64,000 bases of DNA from Taibaiella sp. (GCA_019739295.1 JAHHDV010000003.1:1-64000), one strand, 5' to 3'; shown: positions 1-14,922, numbered from the stretch's first letter. Numbers and translations are program-made. The notes: generated by a model from the sequence alone, not told the origin.

Positions 1-1298
1 ACCGGGTTTCCCTTCAATAGTCGCTTTTATCCTGACAGTAGCCCCTATTGCTGACCGGTTACTATGTGTACCTTCGAGTGAGAAAGTGATCCAGTTGTTA
101 TCATTGCCATTTATTGTGGTAGAGGAGATTCACCTTGGTCGATGCCCTCATAGCGGCACGTGGCAACCAGTAGATCCTGGGAATCCGTCATTATCATAGT
201 CACCGAAAGCGCATCCATAGGGACCAGGATGAAATCGGTAGCTGAGATGTCGGTCCCATTTCCTTGTGAAGGAACCATCTCCGTTATTGATGTATAAGAA
301 GTTGGTCAGTTGGGTACCATCCAGAAATGCGTTGGTGACAAAACAGGTTCAAGGTCTCCCGTCATTGTCTATATCACTCCAGGCACTACTGAAAGAATGG
401 GCAAATGTCAGTGCAGTAGTGTCCGTTTTCTATTTTTGTAAAGTTCAATGAGCCTCATTGCGGAATATGGCATTATAACCGTTATAGTTGGCAAGAAATA
501 CATCAAGGTCACCGTCATTGTCCATAATCCCCCCAGCTGCTGCTATTGGTATTGCCACCGTTATTGACAAGAGTTTCCGGTTGTGTGGGTTTCAAATGCG
601 CCATCTCCATTATTGATATAAATATGTTCGTTTGCACCATATTCATTGGTAACGAACATATCCGGATACCCGTCCTCGTTGAGGTCTGTCCAGCTTACAT
701 TTCTTGAAGCAAGATTATCTTCTACAGGACTGCCGGTCGTTATTTTGAGCCAGGTCCCCCGCGCCGGAATTCTGATACAGGAAGTTCTTTTTTGCCCCTG
801 CACTATTCGTTACATACAGATCAATCAAGCCATCATTATTATAATCACCAAAAGAGGCAGTCTCGGAATACCCCAGATAGGATACCGGAGGACCAGAGGT
901 GATCCGGGTGAAATTTCCATTCCCGTCATTGATGTACAGGAGATTATTGACATTGTACCAGTTGACCACAAATGCAATCCAGGTCTCCATCATTATCTAT
1001 GTCCGCAAATGTAGCCCCGTCAGAGGGCCGCCATCAGTCACAATATCATCATCAGTCACGGCAGAAAATGTGCCATCACCCCATATTCAGATAGAGCCTG
1101 TTATTCTGACCACCGGAAGGACCATTGCTGATAAAGCAATCGATATAGCCGTCATTGTTTACGTCCACCCAATTGACACTTTCTCGAATCTCCAAGGTCA
1201 GTAACCACAGCTCCCGTAGTTATTTTACTAAAGTACTGTGCACTCACCAGTGAGTGAAAAGAAAGGGAAAGCAGCATTAAAGATAAATTTTTTTTCAT
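1..1298 (-). CDS. FG-GAP/VCBS repeat surface protein, mirror copy, 3' end cut by window
   Basis: This is the left-arm copy of the gene at 22241-23990. The start at 1298 keeps the correct frame into the signal peptide (ATG followed by 8 A), whereas the right copy has 9 A and is shifted there. Beyond that, this copy is the worse one: many single-base additions (for example between 121 and 260) break it into short pieces. The C-terminal sorting domain lies outside the window. Treat it as a low-quality duplicate, not a second gene. Confidence 0.6.
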
Positions 1299-1368
1299 AT
1301 CCTGATAATTTTTGAATAAAGATAGATCGGGCCCGCTGCACCGGGAAATTAATAGAGACAAGCAGCAG

Positions 1369-2629
1369 TTGGTTCCATATATTCAGCTTATTCCGGGTGA
1401 TCCGGGCAGTTACCCGGGACTTTGGCCCTTTGTCATCAGCAGATGGTTGTTTTGTCGCATTACAATTGATTATTGTTCATTTATTTGCAATTTTTGAGGT
1501 TGATTATAATTATATTAGTAGTCTAAGTGTAGGTTTATGCAGCAAAAACCGATGGATTCAGACAATGTTTTATTTTGGCTGGTATTCTTGAGCATCAGCC
1601 TGTTCAATGAACTCTACCTGTCTGCAAGCTTTTAACCAGTATCCCGGCACAGGTATATTCTTTCAGATCTTATGGTCTGTATCCTGCATCTATATGATTA
1701 AAATCCTGGTCGTATATACTTTTCTGTACCTGCTCCTTCCCTTATGGGAAAATAGCAGGAGGGACTACCGGCTTTTATTTTTTATGCCTGTTGGTCGTTC
1801 TCTCCGGAACGATGCTGATCAGGATGAATCACCCAGTTTATTGTCTGGCCGTATATATCCGGGGTGGAGCTTACTGATTTTGCCCTGGATCCAGGTGGTT
1901 GCCAGATTTTTTTATTCTATGCTGGATCTGTTACAAATTACAGGTGTAGCTGTGGCAATAAAATTGTTTATGCTCAGGATAAAAATCACTGAATAAGGAA
2001 AAATCCCTGATCCGGGAAAAGCTGAGTGCCGAATTGAATCACTTAAAAGCACAGACCAATCCCCACTTCCTGTTCAATGCATTAAATAGCATTTACAGCC
2101 TGAGCAGAAAAAAAATCAGAAGATACGCCTACATCCATTTTACAGCTTTTCTCATATCCTCAGGTATATGCTCTATGAGACGGATCAGAAATTATTGCCG
2201 GTAGAAAAAGAAATTGCTGCATTGGAAACAATATGTAGGTATCCAGAACTTAAGGTTCTCACCTAAGGAAAGGGGTAGTTTTTTGAAAAGGAAATTGAAA
2301 ATGATACGATACCTTTTCCGCCATTATTGTCATTCCCGGTCATTGAGAATATATTCAAAACATGGAGCCTTGAACGAACCTGTCAGGATTCATTTTAAGA
2401 TCAGCAAAAATAGCTTTATATTACGTACAGAAAATCATATTGGGACATTGGAAGATGAAAATAACAGAAGGGAACGGCCCTCGGGTTAAGAAATCTCAAC
2501 AGGCAGCTGGAACTGCTGTATAAAAAATATGAACTGGATTACAGGAAAGAGGGTAGCCGGTTTATCGTCTCCCTAACTATAGATCTGAATACTTATGCAT
2601 ATACTGAAATGCCTGATCATCGAAGATGA
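1369..2629 (+). CDS. LytS-type sensor histidine kinase, mirror copy, frameshifted
   Basis: Left-arm duplicate of the kinase at 20915-22171. The conserved [10 protein letters not shown] segment is readable around 2057-2090. The reading frame is interrupted several times by single-base indels. The C-terminus can be followed in one frame to a stop at 2629, overlapping the start of the LytTR regulator at 2595. The start is uncertain; a TTG at 1369 mirrors the start chosen in the right arm, and an open frame extends further upstream. Confidence 0.5.
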
Positions 2630-3338
2630 GCCGCTTGCAGCAGATATTCTAAAGGATTATATCCTGGACACTCCTCATTTGGAATTGGACCGGGATATGC
2701 CGGTCAGCGGTTGATGCTATCGAGGTATTGCGAAAAAATGAAGTAGAACCTATTGTTCCTCGATATCCAATTGCCAAAAACTGAATGGAATAGATTTTGC
2801 CAGAACTGTCCCTGAATAAATATCATGTTATATTCACGACTGCCTATCATGAATATGCGGTGGAAGGATTTAATGTAAACCGCAGCAGATTATCTCCTTA
2901 AGCCTGTTGGATTTTCAAGATTTCTGACAGCCATACAGGAAAATATATGAAACGGCCTGCCACTGCATCAGCTGCCCAATAACAGGACCTTACCTTACCA
3001 GGAACCCGGTTTTAAGACATCTGTTCTTCAATACGGACAAGCGACAGGTTTAAGGTCGAGCTGAAAAGATATTCATTACATAGAAAAGCCTAAGAGACTT
3101 TATTTATATCCACCTGGAAAGCAATAAAATAATGGTGAGGTATAAAATCAGTGCTTTAGAAAAAGAACTATCCCAACATCACTTCCTGAGAGTTCATAAA
3201 TCCTATATCGTGAATTTGGAAAAAAATCGTTGCGTATAGTGCGGGATATATAGAACTGCCAAAAAGTAAATATCTCCATCGGCAGGAGTTATAAAAAACC
3301 AGGTCCAGGAGATATTGGAGCGATACCGACACTATTGA
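2595..3338 (+). CDS. LytTR-family response regulator, mirror copy, frameshifted
   Basis: Left-arm duplicate of the regulator at 20206-20949. The N-terminus [19 protein letters not shown] and the C-terminal LytTR portion ending EILERYRHY can be read, but in different frames because of several single-base indels. It starts inside the end of the upstream kinase gene, as in the right arm. Confidence 0.5.
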
Positions 3339-5497
3339 CCGGATTTCTCTGAACGGACTATTTGACCCAAGGTTACATCTCCTTTTCTTCTGATAACAGA
3401 GCCGTCCGCACATTCGCCATACAAGGTATAGAAATATACACCAAAGTCAGCAGTTTGATCATCTGCTATATTACCGTCCCATTTTTCATGAACAGTAAAG
3501 CTTTGAAAAACCAAACGACCCCAGCGATCAAATATCATAAAGACATAATGCAGGGGATTGCCATCGGTTACCGGCCCGAATGTTTCGTTCAGCCCGTCGC
3601 CATTGGGTGAAAATGCAGTTGGCATCACCAGTTCACAGCAGTTTCTCCGTTTCGAAATTTATGGAGAAGGTATCTGTGCACCCGTTCTCATATGTTCCTA
3701 TAATGGTAAATGGATTATTGCGGAGGAAAAGAAGCATTTTCTGATCTGCACTACCTCTCAAAGAATCAGAAACGGGATTAAAGTAATCATAGTAGTCCTG
3801 CTCCCGAAGAATGGAAAAAACACTGAATCATAGATGCAGATCCGGTCAGATTCAAAGGTATACGTTACCTCTAAAACTGGGTCTTTCATTTACATTCAAA
3901 ATAAATACATTGGTTGAGTCGCACCCCATATCTATTGATCTCGTGGTAGGTGATCAGGGTGTCTCGTGTAAGTATACTTCCGTCAGCATGCTGGTAATTC
4001 CTCACCTTTCACAAATGTTCACGATCAGTGTATCATAATCGCTATAGCTCACATCCATAATGAAATGCTGGTATATACTGTCACAACCATCTATATCTAA
4101 TATGGATTGTACCAGGATCGTATCTGAGTAGAAAACCTGCCCTTCAAACTCAATACTGTCACAAACCTGAATAAGAAAAATCCTGATTAACGGGTTTCCG
4201 GTTTTAAGCTTACATTCCAGGTAACAGCACTATCACAGTATGTCGGTGTTGTAAAGACATAGGTATACGAACCTTCTTCAGTAACGGGAATATCCCCTAA
4301 TAATGCATCTATACCATAGCAAAATGACAGTATCAGTGCTATAGGCGGAAGAAGAACCTACATGGAATCTTAAGGTATCACTATATATCACCGGGTTTGT
4401 AGTCTGGCAGATCTCCTCATTTGATAATGGTACAATACAGGTAATCACCATTTGCAGGTGTAAAGGTGAAACCAGGAATCGGTCCGCACCGGTTACTGCT
4501 GTCCCGTTGAGGTACCATTGGTAATCCGGTATGGTTGATTCATCAACGTTGTATAAGGTGGTGAAAAATATCAACTTCAAAAACGCCTTCACAGAATATG
4601 GTATCCGAAGTGGATAATACTATCTCCGGAAATGCGACTGCCGTGATTCCGCAGGTGGCCATATTCTCCCAGTGCCTGATCTCCAAAATCTTCCAGTTCT
4701 ATCGGGACATTTGAGAATGCCAATTCGTCTTCCGTAAGTATCCCTTTAAACAATACTTTTTTCATCACTGGATCCATCCAGGCAAATTGCCATCTACGAA
4801 AAAAAGTGGTATCAAACTTGACAAAACCGGCAGAAGCATAATATCCCGGGGGAAAATCCACATCCCATTCCTGCAGCAGGACACCCGAGGGATTGTATTT
4901 CCTGAAATAGTGATTGGGGTCACTGATACCTATCCTCAGGATATAGAAATTTCCTTCACAATCAGCGATCATATCATAAGGTCCCCCGCTGGGAAACCCA
5001 TCCAAAGATGCTATAACAATGGTGGAACTGGTTCCGTCATAACGGGACACACTACCTTCATTGCCATTCAGGTTGTAGATGTATCCGCCTCCTGCACCGA
5101 TGTTAACTCCGCTATTATTGGCTATATGGCCTGTATTGATCCACAACAATGAAAACGGATCCAGGTAGTAGTAATAGCCGTCAACAATAGTATAAAACGT
5201 TTCCATAGAACCGGAGGTTGAAAGAACGGTAGAGATAGCTAATCCTCCTGAAGCGGGTGGCAGTTTTATTGTATTGGGAGCAGGGTTGGTCTCAGATAAC
5301 GGTACAAAAGGATCATAGATGAAAATTTCAGCAGAATCAATATCAGAAGGTCCTTCGCCATTGTACCTGTCCATATATACTTTACCGCATTCCGGTAGTT
5401 GTGCATAGGCTCTGTTCTGCCCGAAGATTCCTGAAATGATCATTAGGATGATCACCGGCATATGGTATAGGTAGCGAGCGGGAATAGGAAATTTCAT
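3332..5497 (-). CDS. T9SS type B sorted surface protein, mirror copy, frameshifted
   Basis: Left-arm duplicate of the gene at 18047-20212. The first 302 codons are open (5497 down to 4589) and the last 98 codons hold the gliding-motility-associated C-terminal domain. The middle is broken by indels in the same places as in the right arm. Its end overlaps the end of the convergent LytTR gene by 7 bases. Confidence 0.55.
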
Positions 5498-5694
5498 AGT
5501 TGAGCTGTGATGGTATCCATTGTTCTGTTAATTATGATCAATATTCAAATTTAACAAACTGCTTTGATATTTTTAAGTTTAAATCCACATTTTTAGGTAG
5601 GATGGACAACGGTTTGGCGGGGATGACGCTTTGTCCGGCTATCCCTATTGCTTTGTTCCGGTGCATTGATGACAACTTATGGGGTAAGTATATG

Positions 5695-5723
5695 AAAAGA
5701 GGTTGCAAATGCTGCAACCTCTT
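5695..5723 (-). terminator. Terminator after ctc, mirror copy
   Basis: A hairpin with an 11 bp stem (AGAGGTTGCA paired with TGCAACCTCT) lies just downstream of the ctc stop, with T residues following on the minus strand. It is the mirror of the hairpin at 17820-17849. Confidence 0.75.
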
Positions 5724-5744
5724 TCTGTCCATATCGTTTGTATA

Positions 5745-6327
5745 TTACTTGCCTTTTGCTGCCTCGCTTTCTGCCTGACGCAATGCACGGGTCATTACGA
5801 TAGATGCAATAGGCTGACGGGAAGGATTCATAAACTCGAAATGCTCATCCTTCACATCTTCTACACGTACATTACCGTTCAACTGGAGCTCTGTGATATC
5901 CAGTTCAATCGCTTCTTTTAAGAATTTAGGATAGGTGCGTACACGAAGTGTTTTCATTTTCTGCTCCAAGCGACCACCGGCTTTTACACCAGCCGCCTGG
6001 CCTACCAGTTTCAGAGGCAGGTTAGCGATGACCAGTTTGTCATCATTTAATTCCAAAAAGTCCGCATGGATCAATTTGTCAGTAATAGGGTCGAACTGGG
6101 TATCTTTTAAAATACATTTGTAGGTTTTTTCCCTCTACTGTGATGTCTGCCAATTTGAATTCAGGGGTGTAGACGATATCCCTGAAGGCAAGGAGGGGAG
6201 CTGAGAAGTGAACTTCTCCATTGCTTCCGTAGATTACACCAAGGGTGTTGCCTTCTGAACGAAGGGTGCGCGCTGCGCTTTTACCTGTTGTGGTTCTCAA
6301 TTGTCCGTTGATAGCAACTGATTTCAT
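5745..6327 (-). CDS. ctc: Ribosomal protein L25/Ctc, mirror copy, frameshifted
   Basis: Left-arm duplicate of ctc at 17217-17799. It has the same single-base frameshift in the 6-base homopolymer near 6124-6129 that the right copy shows, so both arms share one consensus error. See the right-arm entry for function. Confidence 0.8.
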
Positions 6328-6507
6328 AATTTATTTAAGTTTTTTGTTCTTTCAGTCATATGATGATGATCCATCTAACATTGATATGCTGAAAACCCAT
6401 GGTTCAATTCCAATTATTAATACTGTCCCGGACAGGATGGATTTTTTTATCTATATAAGTTTATTTAAATGAGCGGCTGTTGTTTTCAACGCTTCATTCC
6501 TGTTCTG

Positions 6508-7471
6508 TTAAATCAATCCTTCAGCTTTCTTTCTGTTACTGTGAATGAAAAGAGAGTTGATAGATTTATTCTCAAAAGTATTGCGGATAGCAGTGGCAAA
6601 TAAATCTGCAGTGCTCAATACTTCGATTTTATCGCTGGTCCTCTTAAGCGGGATGGTATCACAAACAATCAGCTTTTCCAATACTGAATTTTCGATATTC
6701 TCATAAGCATTTCCACTCAACACGGGATGTGTACAGAATGCAGTCACGCTCAATGCTCCTTTTTCCTTCAGAATACCAGCGGATTTGGATAAAGTGCCCG
6801 CAGTATCACAGATATCATCTATCAGGATCACATTCCTATCCGTTACATCACCGATTACAGCCATAGAGGCGATCTCATTGGCACGTTTTCTGTGTTTGTC
6901 ACAGATAACCATTTCAGCATTGAAATAAGAGGCTACCTCCCTCACGCGATTGGTACTACCCACATCAGGGGATGCAAAGGTAAGGTTTTCAACGTTAAGA
7001 TTTTCAATATACGGAATAAAAATTGCAGAGCTGTCGAGGTGATCCACCGGGATATCAAAAAACCCCTGTATCTGGGGTGCATGGAGATCCATCGTCATCA
7101 CGCGGTTAGCACCGGCAGCAGTCAGGATATTCGCTACAAGTTTGGAGGCGATAGAAACCCTGGGCTTGTCTTTCCTGTCCTGGCGCGCAAAACCATAATA
7201 AGGAATTACAGCTGTGATATAACCGGCACTCGCACGTTTTGCAGCATCGATCATCATGAGGAGCTCCATCAGGTTGTCAGAAGGTGCAAAAGTGCTCTGT
7301 ACCAAAAAAAACATAATCTCCCCTGATCGATTCATTATAGATAGGCTGGAATTCGCCATCACTGAATTTTTGAATTTTGATATCACCCAGGTCTTGTCCA
7401 TAGGCTTTGGCTATTTTTTCAGCCAGGTATTGGGAATTGGTGCCTGAAAAAATCTTAACAGAGGGTTCCAT
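6508..7471 (-). CDS. prs: Ribose-phosphate pyrophosphokinase, mirror copy, frameshifted
   Basis: Left-arm duplicate of prs at 16073-17036. The 8-base homopolymer at 7304-7311 puts the first 60 codons in a different frame from the rest, exactly as in the right arm. Confidence 0.85.
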
Positions 7472-7509
7472 TGTATTTGGATTTGGTGAAAACTTGTAAT
7501 TTGAGGCTG

Positions 7510-7539
7510 CAAAGTTAAATTTTTTTTAAGCACAAGCAA
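7510..7539 (-). promoter_or_regulatory. prs promoter, mirror copy
   Basis: On the minus strand this reads TTG, 19 bases, TAACTTTG, matching the Bacteroidota housekeeping promoter. It mirrors 16005-16034. Confidence 0.65.
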
Positions 7540-7767
7540 GTGAATTTTTGGAAAATGATGGAGGAATATTCCGGTGCCTATTTAAAAAACCGGATAGGAG
7601 ATGGCTGCCGGTTATGAGGGACTTTCATGAAGCTCCCCGGGGAAACATTTAACATCAGGGGGATAGATATATACAAAAAGCCTACATTCTACTATACTTA
7701 TCAGTGAATTTGTATTACTTTTGAAGCAATGCACAAATATTTGATTGTTAAATTTTAATCGAATTTT

Positions 7768-8524
7768 ATGAAATGGAAAATTTATTCCGGAATACTCATT
7801 ATTTTATTTTGCTCGGGAGCAGCCTATAGCCAGAAGCATACCTGTGCTTTCTGTAGCTATGTACCGGCAGGCAAGAACACCAGGAAAGATTTCGGGAAAA
7901 TAGAGGATATCCTTCAAAAACAAGGAAAAGAGAAGATGCAGGGAATGCAAGATGAACCTTCAGCGTATATCAAAGCATTATCTAAAATATCAAAAGTGAT
8001 AAAAAACTACCTATGAATGCATGGACACTGTTTATATATTACAAAATAATTATATATATGACATAAATCCATCCGCTTATACATTGGTTATGCGGCAGCA
8101 TTTAGGGCAGGGCAAGCGCCGTACATTGTGTGTTACTTTCCAGGATGAAAAGAAGATTGAAATGAACCACCTGTTCATCAGCCAGGATGAGCTGGCCGTA
8201 TTACCGGCTATGGAGCCGGAACGGGACCTTTCGTATGAACTATTGGTGGGCAGATATTATAATGTGTTCAATCCTTACCAGATATTGGAGCTGGAATGGA
8301 ATACAACGATGAATGGCCTGACTTTAAAACTCAACGGAGCAGAAGAATTCTATTTCAGAAGTCCCGGCAGGGGACTGATCGAGTCTACTGCTTATTCCTA
8401 TTCCAATCCCGCCAGTATGAGTTTGATCCCTAAAGGGGAGGAAGAAATCGTATTGCAGTATACCGCCGGAAAGGGCAGCCTGGGTCTGCTTTATAAAAAA
8501 TTGGAACAAAAGGAAGAAGAATAA
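7768..8524 (+). CDS. Secreted protein of unknown function, mirror copy, frameshifted
   Basis: Left-arm duplicate of the 251-residue protein at 15020-15775. An extra A in the run near 8002-8007 (6 instead of 5) splits it after about 82 codons. The right arm keeps a single open frame, so this break is specific to the left arm and is good evidence that this arm is the poorer copy. Confidence 0.6.
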
Positions 8525-8621
8525 TTTCTTCCGGTTCAGCTTACGGCAGCAACAATATTCAGATGTGTAAGCTAACTGTAACTATTTGGATAGGACGACA
8601 TCATAAGACAGGCAAAATGAT

Positions 8622-9076
8622 TTGAGACCCGTAGCGCCACAGGAAGATAAAGCAAATGCGATGTATGCTTCGGCTGACGGTCAGCAGTTGCTTGGCATGT
8701 ATGGCGATTTTACCCTGAAATCAGTTTCAATATTTCCCGGACTGGTTATTTTTTGGCGAGGCAAGGCCAGATTATTGGCGACAATCCAAATAAGGAAAAA
8801 TTGAAATTGCTCATTGGACATTTAAGGCATTGGAAGGACAAGGTATTGCTTCTTATATCTATAAGGAATTTGTTTCTCTGCTTACCCGACAGCGCCTGAC
8901 CCGATACTTCAGCAAAGATTTTAGAGCGCACCAATTTTGTATTTACTGAAGTTGTGCAGGGATCGGGGACGCATGGTTTTGGATACATCACAAAACTGGC
9001 TAACGACATGGCTGCCCGGAAGGGTTGGTATCAGGGAATACCTGTGATTCCGGGATACAGGCCGGCTATCTTATAA
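8622..9076 (+). CDS. GNAT acetyltransferase-like fragment, mirror copy, frameshifted
   Basis: Left-arm duplicate of the degraded acetyltransferase-like region at 14468-14922. The same peptide pieces are read in more than one frame in both arms. See the right-arm entry. Confidence 0.3.
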
Positions 9077-9217
9077 GAAAAGAGAGCATTAGAGACCGAA
9101 GACCTGTTGAGTATGAACTGGCTCAGTATATGGATCCGGCTTTCCGTACAGTCCCGGGAACTCTTTTGTAATCCGTTGAGCAGTGCCGGTGTTGCCGGCA
9201 CACTACACAAACCTATA

Positions 9218-9254
9218 TAAAAAAATGTGGACGCCTGTCGGCGTCCGCATTTTT
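9218..9254 (-). terminator. Terminator after groEL, mirror copy
   Basis: GGACGCC and GGCGTCC form the core stem, flanked by A-rich and T-rich arms, giving a hairpin that can work in both directions. It mirrors 14289-14325. Confidence 0.75.
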
Positions 9255-9345
9255 ATCCTTCTGCTTGAGCTCTTCTAAAAGCCTATATCCATTCTGTATA
9301 TTCCTGAGGATGATTCATTCATTATCATCTTTGTCAACCGGCTGA

Positions 9346-10995
<1,650 letters not shown>

Positions 10996-11074
10996 TTAAA
11001 GAATTTGAATTGAAATAAATTTTTTTGGTTGGGGGAAGGATATAAAGGCTCCATTCCCGATTCCCGGCTTTGAA

Positions 11075-11348
11075 TTAAACAATAGCCAGAATATCACTCT
11101 CGCGCATAATCAGGACATCTTCTCCATCTACACTGATCTCTGTACCGCCATATTTGCTGTACAACACGATATCTCCCTCTTTTACGGTCATAGGCTCATC
11201 TTTCTTACCGGGGCCGGCTGCGATCACTGTTCCTTTTTGTGGTTTTTCCTTAGCTGTATCAGGGATAATGATACCGCCTGCAGTTTTTAGTTTCAGCTTC
11301 TACGGGCTTTACGATTACTCTGTCATGAAGTGGTTTTATTGTTCCCAT
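11075..11348 (-). CDS. groS: Co-chaperonin GroES, mirror copy, frameshifted
   Basis: Left-arm duplicate of groES at 12195-12467. One extra base in a homopolymer near 11284-11288 (five T on the plus strand instead of four) destroys the frame after about 20 codons. The right copy is intact, so this copy should not be read as a pseudogene. Confidence 0.75.
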
Positions 11349-11405
11349 GTTCAATCAATATGTTTTAGGTTAAAAAATTGAATTAATTTGAATGAATAAT
11401 CAATA

Positions 11406-11420
11406 GCCAATTGTATGCCA
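11406..11420 (-). promoter_or_regulatory. Candidate sigma-54-like groES promoter, mirror copy
   Basis: Reverse complement of the element at 12123-12137. It lies upstream of the mirrored, frameshifted groES. Confidence 0.3.
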
Positions 11421-12122
11421 AAACTCCAACCCTGACAATTTGAGTAATATTTATACCTGTTGCGGAATGTCTATTGCAAATTTGTCAGTTATTCTTAAAG
11501 GGATCACTGCGCTTTTCCCGAATCTGCTTGGGGTAGCAGATCTTTTATGGGCACCTTTTTTTGATACATGGGAAGAAGAGCGGAGCGGCACAGAAATTAT
11601 TTCAGTTAAATCAGGTGAAAATTTGGCACAAATAAAAAGAAGCTATACTTTTGGGGTCCTGAATAGGTAAATTTATGCGCAACCAACTGCATCATCATCA
11701 TTTTCATACTTGCACTCAAGCGAGCTGAGAATGATATGCTGTAATTCAAAATATCTAATCCCGTTTGAGTAAATCAAACGGGATTAGATATTTTGAATTA
11801 CAGCATATCATTCTCAGCTCGCTTGAGTGCAAGTATGAAAATGATGATGATGCAGTTGGTTGCGCATAAATTTACCTATTCAGGACCCCAAAAGTATAGC
11901 TTCTTTTTATTTGTGCCAAATTTTCACCTGATTTAACTGAAATAATTTCTGTGCCGCTCCGCTCTTCTTCCCATGTATCAAAAAAAGGTGCCCATAAAAG
12001 ATCTGCTACCCCAAGCAGATTCGGGAAAAGCGCAGTGATCCCTTTAAGAATAACTGACAAATTTGCAATAGACATTCCGCAACAGGTATAAATATTACTC
12101 AAATTGTCAGGGTTGGAGTTTT

Positions 12123-12137
12123 TGGCATACAATTGGC
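12123..12137 (+). promoter_or_regulatory. Candidate sigma-54-like (-24/-12) promoter of groES-groEL
   Basis: The sequence TGGCATACAATTGGC has GG and GC dinucleotides separated by 10 bases, the spacing of a sigma-54 promoter (consensus TGGCAC-N5-TTGC). It ends 57 bases before the groES ATG, leaving a plausible leader of about 45 bases. The -12 half is weaker (TTGGC rather than TTGC). I saw no TAnnTTTG element close to groES. This is a motif match only; no enhancer site or rpoN gene is visible in the window. Confidence 0.35.
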
Positions 12138-12194
12138 TATTGATTATTCATTCAAATTAATTCAATTTTTTAACCTAAAACATATTGATTGAAC

Positions 12195-12467
12195 ATGGGA
12201 ACAATAAAACCACTTCATGACAGAGTAATCGTAAAGCCCGTAGAAGCTGAAACTAAAACTGCAGGCGGTATCATTATCCCTGATACAGCTAAGGAAAAAC
12301 CACAAAAAGGAACAGTGATCGCAGCCGGCCCCGGTAAGAAAGATGAGCCTATGACCGTAAAAGAGGGAGATATCGTGTTGTACAGCAAATATGGCGGTAC
12401 AGAGATCAGTGTAGATGGAGAAGATGTCCTGATTATGCGCGAGAGTGATATTCTGGCTATTGTTTAA
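12195..12467 (+). CDS. groS: Co-chaperonin GroES (10 kDa)
   Basis: GroES forms the seven-subunit lid of the GroEL folding chamber in the cytoplasm. The 90-residue product has the usual start [19 protein letters not shown], the mobile-loop region ([16 protein letters not shown]), and the end [13 protein letters not shown], a full-length match to the family. I chose the ATG at 12195 over a TTG two codons upstream because it gives the family start. It lies 92 bases before groEL on the same strand, the usual groES-groEL operon. The frame is intact here, unlike in the mirror copy. Confidence 0.97.
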   Translation: MGTIKPLHDRVIVKPVEAETKTAGGIIIPDTAKEKPQKGTVIAAGPGKKDEPMTVKEGDIVLYSKYGGTEISVDGEDVLIMRESDILAIV

Positions 12468-12547
12468 TTCAAAGCCGGGAATCGGGAATGGAGCCTTTAT
12501 ATCCTTCCCCCAACCAAAAAAATTTATTTTCAATTCAAATTCTTTAA

Positions 12548-14197
<1,650 letters not shown>

Positions 14198-14288
14198 TCA
14201 GCCGGTTGACAAAGATGATAATGAATGAATCATCCTCAGGAATATACAGAATGGATATAGGCTTTTAGAAGAGCTCAAGCAGAAGGAT

Positions 14289-14325
14289 AAAAATGCGGAC
14301 GCCGACAGGCGTCCACATTTTTTTT
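14289..14325 (+). terminator. Rho-independent terminator after groEL
   Basis: A stem built on GGACGCC/GGCGTCC with loop GACA is extended by AAATG/CATTT pairing and followed by eight T. It sits about 90 bases after the groEL stop. The flanking A run means it could also work for the convergent minus-strand gene. Confidence 0.85.
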
Positions 14326-14342
14326 ATATAGGTTTGTGTAGT

Positions 14343-14361
14343 GTGCCGGCAACACCGGCAC
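14343..14361. other. GC-rich hairpin, role unknown
   Basis: GTGCCGG and CCGGCAC form a perfect 7 bp stem with loop CAACA, just behind the groEL terminator. No T run follows on either strand, so it is not a standard intrinsic terminator. It may help stop transcription of the minus-strand gene. Confidence 0.4.
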
Positions 14362-14467
14362 TGCTCAACGGATTACAAAAGAGTTCCCGGGACTGTACGG
14401 AAAGCCGGATCCATATACTGAGCCAGTTCATACTCAACAGGTCTTCGGTCTCTAATGCTCTCTTTTC

Positions 14468-14922
14468 TTATAAGATAGCCGGCCTGTATCCCGGAATCAC
14501 AGGTATTCCCTGATACCAACCCTTCCGGGCAGCCATGTCGTTAGCCAGTTTTGTGATGTATCCAAAACCATGCGTCCCCGATCCCTGCACAACTTCAGTA
14601 AATACAAAATTGGTGCGCTCTAAAATCTTTGCTGAAGTATCGGGTCAGGCGCTGTCGGGTAAGCAGAGAAACAAATTCCTTATAGATATAAGAAGCAATA
14701 CCTTGTCCTTCCAATGCCTTAAATGTCCAATGAGCAATTTCAATTTTTCCTTATTTGGATTGTCGCCAATAATCTGGCCTTGCCTCGCCAAAAAATAACC
14801 AGTCCGGGAAATATTGAAACTGATTTCAGGGTAAAATCGCCATACATGCCAAGCAACTGCTGACCGTCAGCCGAAGCATACATCGCATTTGCTTTATCTT
14901 CCTGTGGCGCTACGGGTCTCAA
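14468..14922 (-). CDS. Degraded GNAT acetyltransferase-like reading frame
   Basis: Pieces of one protein can be read across frames: MYASADGQQLLGMYGDF, then IEIAHWTFKALEGQGIASY, then FVFTEVVQGSGTHGFGYI and a C-terminal stop at 14468. The middle piece resembles acetyl-CoA-binding motif A of GNAT N-acetyltransferases (EGQGIAS fits the Q/R-x-x-G-x-G/A loop), which is why I suggest that family. At least two or three single-base shifts are needed to join the pieces, in both arms alike. The start is unclear (a TTG at 14922 opens the first piece). It could be a real gene with sequencing errors or a decayed one; no substrate can be named. Confidence 0.35.

Larger units (their letters stand above)
11349..12194. 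other. Palindrome centre: mirrored groESL upstream regions, no supported gene
   Basis: This 846-base stretch is the groES upstream region followed by its own reverse complement. The turn lies at 11769-11773. I see no protein family in it. A reading frame of 86 codons pointing away from groES in each arm shows no recognisable domain, starts at a TTG and crosses the promoter region, so I leave it uncalled. Each side holds the -24/-12-like element described separately. No CIRCE repeat was seen. Confidence 0.7.

Noticed and set aside
11811..11835. A CIRCE heat-shock operator near the groES upstream region (ctcgcttgagtgc).
   Set aside because: It only loosely resembles half of TTAGCACTC-N9-GAGTGCTAA and has no matching second half at the right distance.
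11872..12132. An 86-codon frame between the palindrome centre and groES, mirrored at 11440-11670.
   Set aside because: It starts at TTG, has no recognisable domain, and runs antisense across the groES upstream region including the candidate promoter. The left copy loses its start through a one-base difference. I treat it as chance.
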